Positions 61,339 through 64,000 of a stretch of DNA of 64,000 nucleotides are shown one piece after another. The position numbers and the translations under genes are program-made. A model generated the notes under the pieces. It worked only from the letters and a program-made list of their open reading frames with translations, made no database searches and had not been told where the DNA came from. Source of the DNA: Epilithonimonas mollis (lineage in GTDB: Bacteria > Bacteroidota > Bacteroidia > Flavobacteriales > Weeksellaceae); contig NZ_FRAM01000001.1 in assembly GCF_900142325.1 (NCBI RefSeq), forward strand, positions 744,001 through 808,000. Reading direction: 5' to 3'. Within the stretch, counting starts at the first letter, position 1. Every line of letters begins with the position of its first letter.

Positions 61339-62166
61339 ATGTCAGTCATCACGCTTACTTCAGATTATGGACTTGTGGATCACAGGGTTGCAAGCATCAA
61401 AGGAAAAATACTCAGCTGGAGCGAGGAAGTAAAGGTTGTGGACATCACACACAACATCATGGCTTACAACCTGCTGCAAACCGCCTACATCGTTCGCAAC
61501 GCTTACAAATTCTTCCCGGAAGGAAGCATTCATATCATCTCTGTGGACAGCTTTCATCATAAATCAAGGAAGAATATCATCACGAAAATCGATGGCCATT
61601 ATTTCATTTCGGCAGACAACGGTATCATCAATCTGATGTTCTTTGATATAAAACCTGAGGCCATCTACGAGATCACACTTAACAACCGGTTTGACGATAC
61701 AGTTTCTTTTCCTTCCACCGATATTTTTGTTCCTGCTGCGATGCATCTTTACAAAGGCGGACTCCCGGAAGTAATCGGCAGAAAAATCAAAACAATAAAA
61801 GATATTTCTTTTCCAAAAGCTATATATAATGAGACTGAGAAAATGATTGTAGGAGAAGTAATGTACACGGACAATTTTGGCAACGTGGTGTCTAACATCA
61901 GCCGGAAATTTTTTGAAAAGCACGCTTCTGTTAATAATGATTTCACGGTAAAATTCAGAAATATTGTTTTGTCCAAAATTTTTGATCAATATACGGACGT
62001 GGTGACCGACTGGAACAGAGAACAGGAGTTTCACGGTAAATCTTCAGTAATTTTTAACGATGCAGACCTGCTGGAAATCACCATCTACAAAGGTAGTGTA
62101 CTGAATGGCGCCTCTACCCTGTTCGGAATGAACGCGGGCGAGAAGATCTATGTAGAATTTTCATAA
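61339..62166 (+). CDS. SAM hydroxide adenosyltransferase (DUF62 / SAM hydrolase)
   Basis: 275 residues from the ATG at 61339, which puts ITLTSDYG at the N-terminus as in the family; a start at 61318 would sit in the promoter box. The family splits S-adenosylmethionine to adenosine and methionine with water; halogenase relatives use chloride or fluoride. SDYGLVDHRVASIKG, DITHNI and the later TDNFGNVVSNI are typical of the hydrolase branch. Confidence 0.9.
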   Translation: MSVITLTSDYGLVDHRVASIKGKILSWSEEVKVVDITHNIMAYNLLQTAYIVRNAYKFFPEGSIHIISVDSFHHKSRKNIITKIDGHYFISADNGIINLMFFDIKPEAIYEITLNNRFDDTVSFPSTDIFVPAAMHLYKGGLPEVIGRKIKTIKDISFPKAIYNETEKMIVGEVMYTDNFGNVVSNISRKFFEKHASVNNDFTVKFRNIVLSKIFDQYTDVVTDWNREQEFHGKSSVIFNDADLLEITIYKGSVLNGASTLFGMNAGEKIYVEFS

Positions 62167-62196
62167 AAAAACCGGTAATTTTATTTACCGGTTTTT
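62167..62196. terminator. bidirectional terminator
   Basis: AAAAACCGGTAA / TTACCGGTTTTT, twelve pairs, between two convergent genes. Confidence 0.92.
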
Positions 62197-62212
62197 ATAG
62201 ATTGAGAATAAG

Positions 62213-64000
62213 TTATTCTTTGATTAATTTTTTGGTAAAACTTTCGTTCTCAGTTTTGACTTTGACCACATAATTTCCTGTTTTCAATCTGGAAACTTCA
62301 AAAGTATTTTTACCAAGACTTTCCTTATCAAACTGTTTTACAAGTTTTCCGGAAATATCATAAACCTCGACAGATTCTACTTTATTGATTCCCTTCAATG
62401 TGAATTGGTTTTTCACAGGATTTGGGGATAATGCAACATCCCTGGAATTCACCACATCATCGACAGCAAGTGCGGAACAGCTGAAGCTGGCTTTGAAACC
62501 AGGCTTGGTCATGCCTGTTGAAGATCTGAAAGTTATGGTAAGAGCCCCGGATGCATGTGTAGATTCAAAAGAAGGTGGAATTGTATTGCCACTGATCGTT
62601 CCCTGGAAAGGGATACCTGTTGACAATCCATCTCTAACAATAATGTAATCACCATCGCTTATATCAAATTCTGAGAATGTGATTTTCAGTTTCTGGCTTG
62701 GATCATTCGGATAAAATGTTTTTGTCCAGTTTTCGTTATTTGAATAATTACCATTATCGCCACCTGTATCTGTTATTGTTTTGCCGCACCAGCTGTCTCC
62801 TGTCAGGATAACCTGAGATCTTTGGTAAAGGGGAGAACAATCTGTGCCAACTTCCACTTTGTAGAATACATTGGAAGAAAGCCCGGTAATGTTGATTACT
62901 TTGGTATCAGAAATTCCTGATTTTATAACTGTACCATCCATTGCAGAAACTCTATACTTCCACGAGGAAGATGTATTGTCTGTGATAGTAACTGTTGCCG
63001 TATTCTCTCCGAGATTACTTATAGTCATTCCTGTTACAGTCACAGCACACGATTTTGAACAATCACCACTCATACACGCCTTTGAGTCTATAGTCTGCCT
63101 GATAAGATCTCCAGGCTGCGGTCCAAATCCATTAGCGAAGCTAATGCCCACTGAAGAAACCAGATGACAATAGCTCATAATAGTTCCTTTTGTAGAAGTA
63201 GGCAATGGTCCGTTACAACCCTCATCATTTCCTGATGCCGGCCCACAGCCATCGATAGCTGTATTGTTGCCATTCCATGCACAGGCATGGGTATGCGGAG
63301 ACCCGAGATTATGACCCAGTTCATGCGTCATCGCCTCAATATTCCAGGAATAAGTCGGAACGGATATGTTCTGGTTATTAACACCACAGTAAGAGTATTT
63401 ATAATTTCCACAGAGTCCGTCAACATAAGCGACACTTGTAGTAGCAGGATTTCTGATCAGCTGAGCAAGATCCCCATTGAAGGTTGTCCTTGTAGTTCTG
63501 AACTGATTAAGAATCGTTGATGGTGATCCTGAATAAGGATCAGTAGTTGTCCATACGTAAACCGTACTCATTGCTACATTCACATTTTCATTGGTATAAA
63601 GTGCTTTGATATTATTGAACAAAGCAGTTACCCAATTGGTAGTAGTCGTTACGTTAGATCCATTCTGAGTGTATGGTCCGTATCCAACTTCAAAATAAAC
63701 CCGGATACAATTAAGTGTAAGTTTCGAGGTTGTTTTACCCGGATCATAAGAAATATGTTTGCTCGCATTTTCCGGAAGCTCTTCTGCACCACAAGCAAAT
63801 GGATTTTTTGGTTTTAGTTTATAATCGCTGTAAGAAACAAAATCTTCTGAACTTGCAGCTTTTCCTAAAATTACATTTCCCACTTCATTGGCAGAAGCAA
63901 CGCCTACCACATCATTATCAAAAAAGCTAAAAGCAACAACAGAACTGTTATTACCTTTTATAATCCCCTGATAATAAACACCTGGCGTATAAGCCCTGAC
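62213..64000 (-). CDS. T9SS type A metalloprotease (M12B/reprolysin-like) with FN3 and CUB domains, 5' end missing
   Basis: The frame is open to the right edge of the window, so the signal peptide and part of the propeptide lie outside. Within view: end of a propeptide, a zinc protease domain with MTHELGHNLGSPHTH (the HExxHxxGxxH zinc site) and the Met-turn TIMSYC, a fibronectin III-like domain (VTVTGMTISNLGENTATVTI), a CUB domain (WCGKTITDTGGDNGNYSNNE ... FKASFSC) and a type A sorting tail (LSPNPVKNQFTL, ESFTKKLIKE). It is a secreted protease, probably degrading host or environmental protein. Confidence 0.92.
   Translation of the reverse strand, partial: VRAYTPGVYYQGIIKGNNSSVVAFSFFDNDVVGVASANEVGNVILGKAASSEDFVSYSDYKLKPKNPFACGAEELPENASKHISYDPGKTTSKLTLNCIRVYFEVGYGPYTQNGSNVTTTTNWVTALFNNIKALYTNENVNVAMSTVYVWTTTDPYSGSPSTILNQFRTTRTTFNGDLAQLIRNPATTSVAYVDGLCGNYKYSYCGVNNQNISVPTYSWNIEAMTHELGHNLGSPHTHACAWNGNNTAIDGCGPASGNDEGCNGPLPTSTKGTIMSYCHLVSSVGISFANGFGPQPGDLIRQTIDSKACMSGDCSKSCAVTVTGMTISNLGENTATVTITDNTSSSWKYRVSAMDGTVIKSGISDTKVINITGLSSNVFYKVEVGTDCSPLYQRSQVILTGDSWCGKTITDTGGDNGNYSNNENWTKTFYPNDPSQKLKITFSEFDISDGDYIIVRDGLSTGIPFQGTISGNTIPPSFESTHASGALTITFRSSTGMTKPGFKASFSCSALAVDDVVNSRDVALSPNPVKNQFTLKGINKVESVEVYDISGKLVKQFDKESLGKNTFEVSRLKTGNYVVKVKTENESFTKKLIKE

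Overview
The window is low-GC DNA from a flavobacterium, most probably the Chryseobacterium/Epilithonimonas group (Bacteroidota). The evidence is: five secreted proteins with type IX secretion (T9SS) C-terminal sorting domains; promoters of the flavobacterial form TTG-N18-21-TANNTTTG; TPR-linked sensor and regulator proteins; and DedA, DUF418, DUF1569 and outer-membrane beta-barrel families typical of the phylum. The taxonomic call is from gene content only. No rRNA or tRNA gene was recognised.

Layout. 1-4390: end of a TPR histidine kinase, a metal-domain/AraC regulator, an XRE membrane regulator, a pepsin-like membrane protein and an acyl-CoA thioesterase. 4770-8966: a giant T9SS type B adhesin-like protein with about eight repeats. 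9048-11467: urocanate hydratase with a small membrane partner. 11470-12197: a small DUF559 nuclease gene bounded by inward-facing palindromic repeats. 12294-18471: M23 peptidase, YeeZ-like oxidoreductase, DUF3644 protein, DoxX protein and GAF protein. 18721-31684: mostly core genes (rlmN, DUF1275, sterol desaturase, polyprenyl synthase, rarA, DUF418, DedA, 2-hydroxyacid dehydrogenase, yidC, pyrG). 32077-41912: T9SS protein, a TPR-AraC/TPR pair, an Old Yellow Enzyme, a divergent HxlR/SDR locus and an AraC regulator. 42088-52374: the accessory part, with two related loci carrying 21-bp repeat arrays, a cassette-like gene, a frameshifted T9SS protein, a TPR-LuxR regulator, a BNR-repeat T9SS protein and a RelA/SpoT-domain protein. 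52612-64000: hemL, a glucosaminidase, an ACC deaminase-like enzyme, a DUF6261 protein with its own repeat array, split transketolase, two beta-barrels, phoH, a SAM hydroxide adenosyltransferase and a T9SS metalloprotease cut by the window end.

The best candidates for something undescribed are repeat systems. (i) A small helical protein (43210-43698) is followed by about 17 units of a GC-rich 21-bp repeat, each with a conserved core and a variable half. A decayed version with the same right flank lies upstream of the RelA/SpoT gene at about 51006-51160. (ii) A DUF6261 gene has a 41-bp (2 x 20.5-bp) array directly upstream. (iii) The 2-kb block holding locus (i) sits between 46-bp direct copies of the end of a hydrolase gene and contains a one-gene cassette bounded by perfect 10-bp inverted repeats. 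(iv) The DUF559 nuclease is flanked by inverted palindromic repeats. There are also a four-copy intergenic repeat family, three tandem 15-17-bp dyads upstream of pyrG, and a 16-bp tandem duplication that breaks a T9SS gene.
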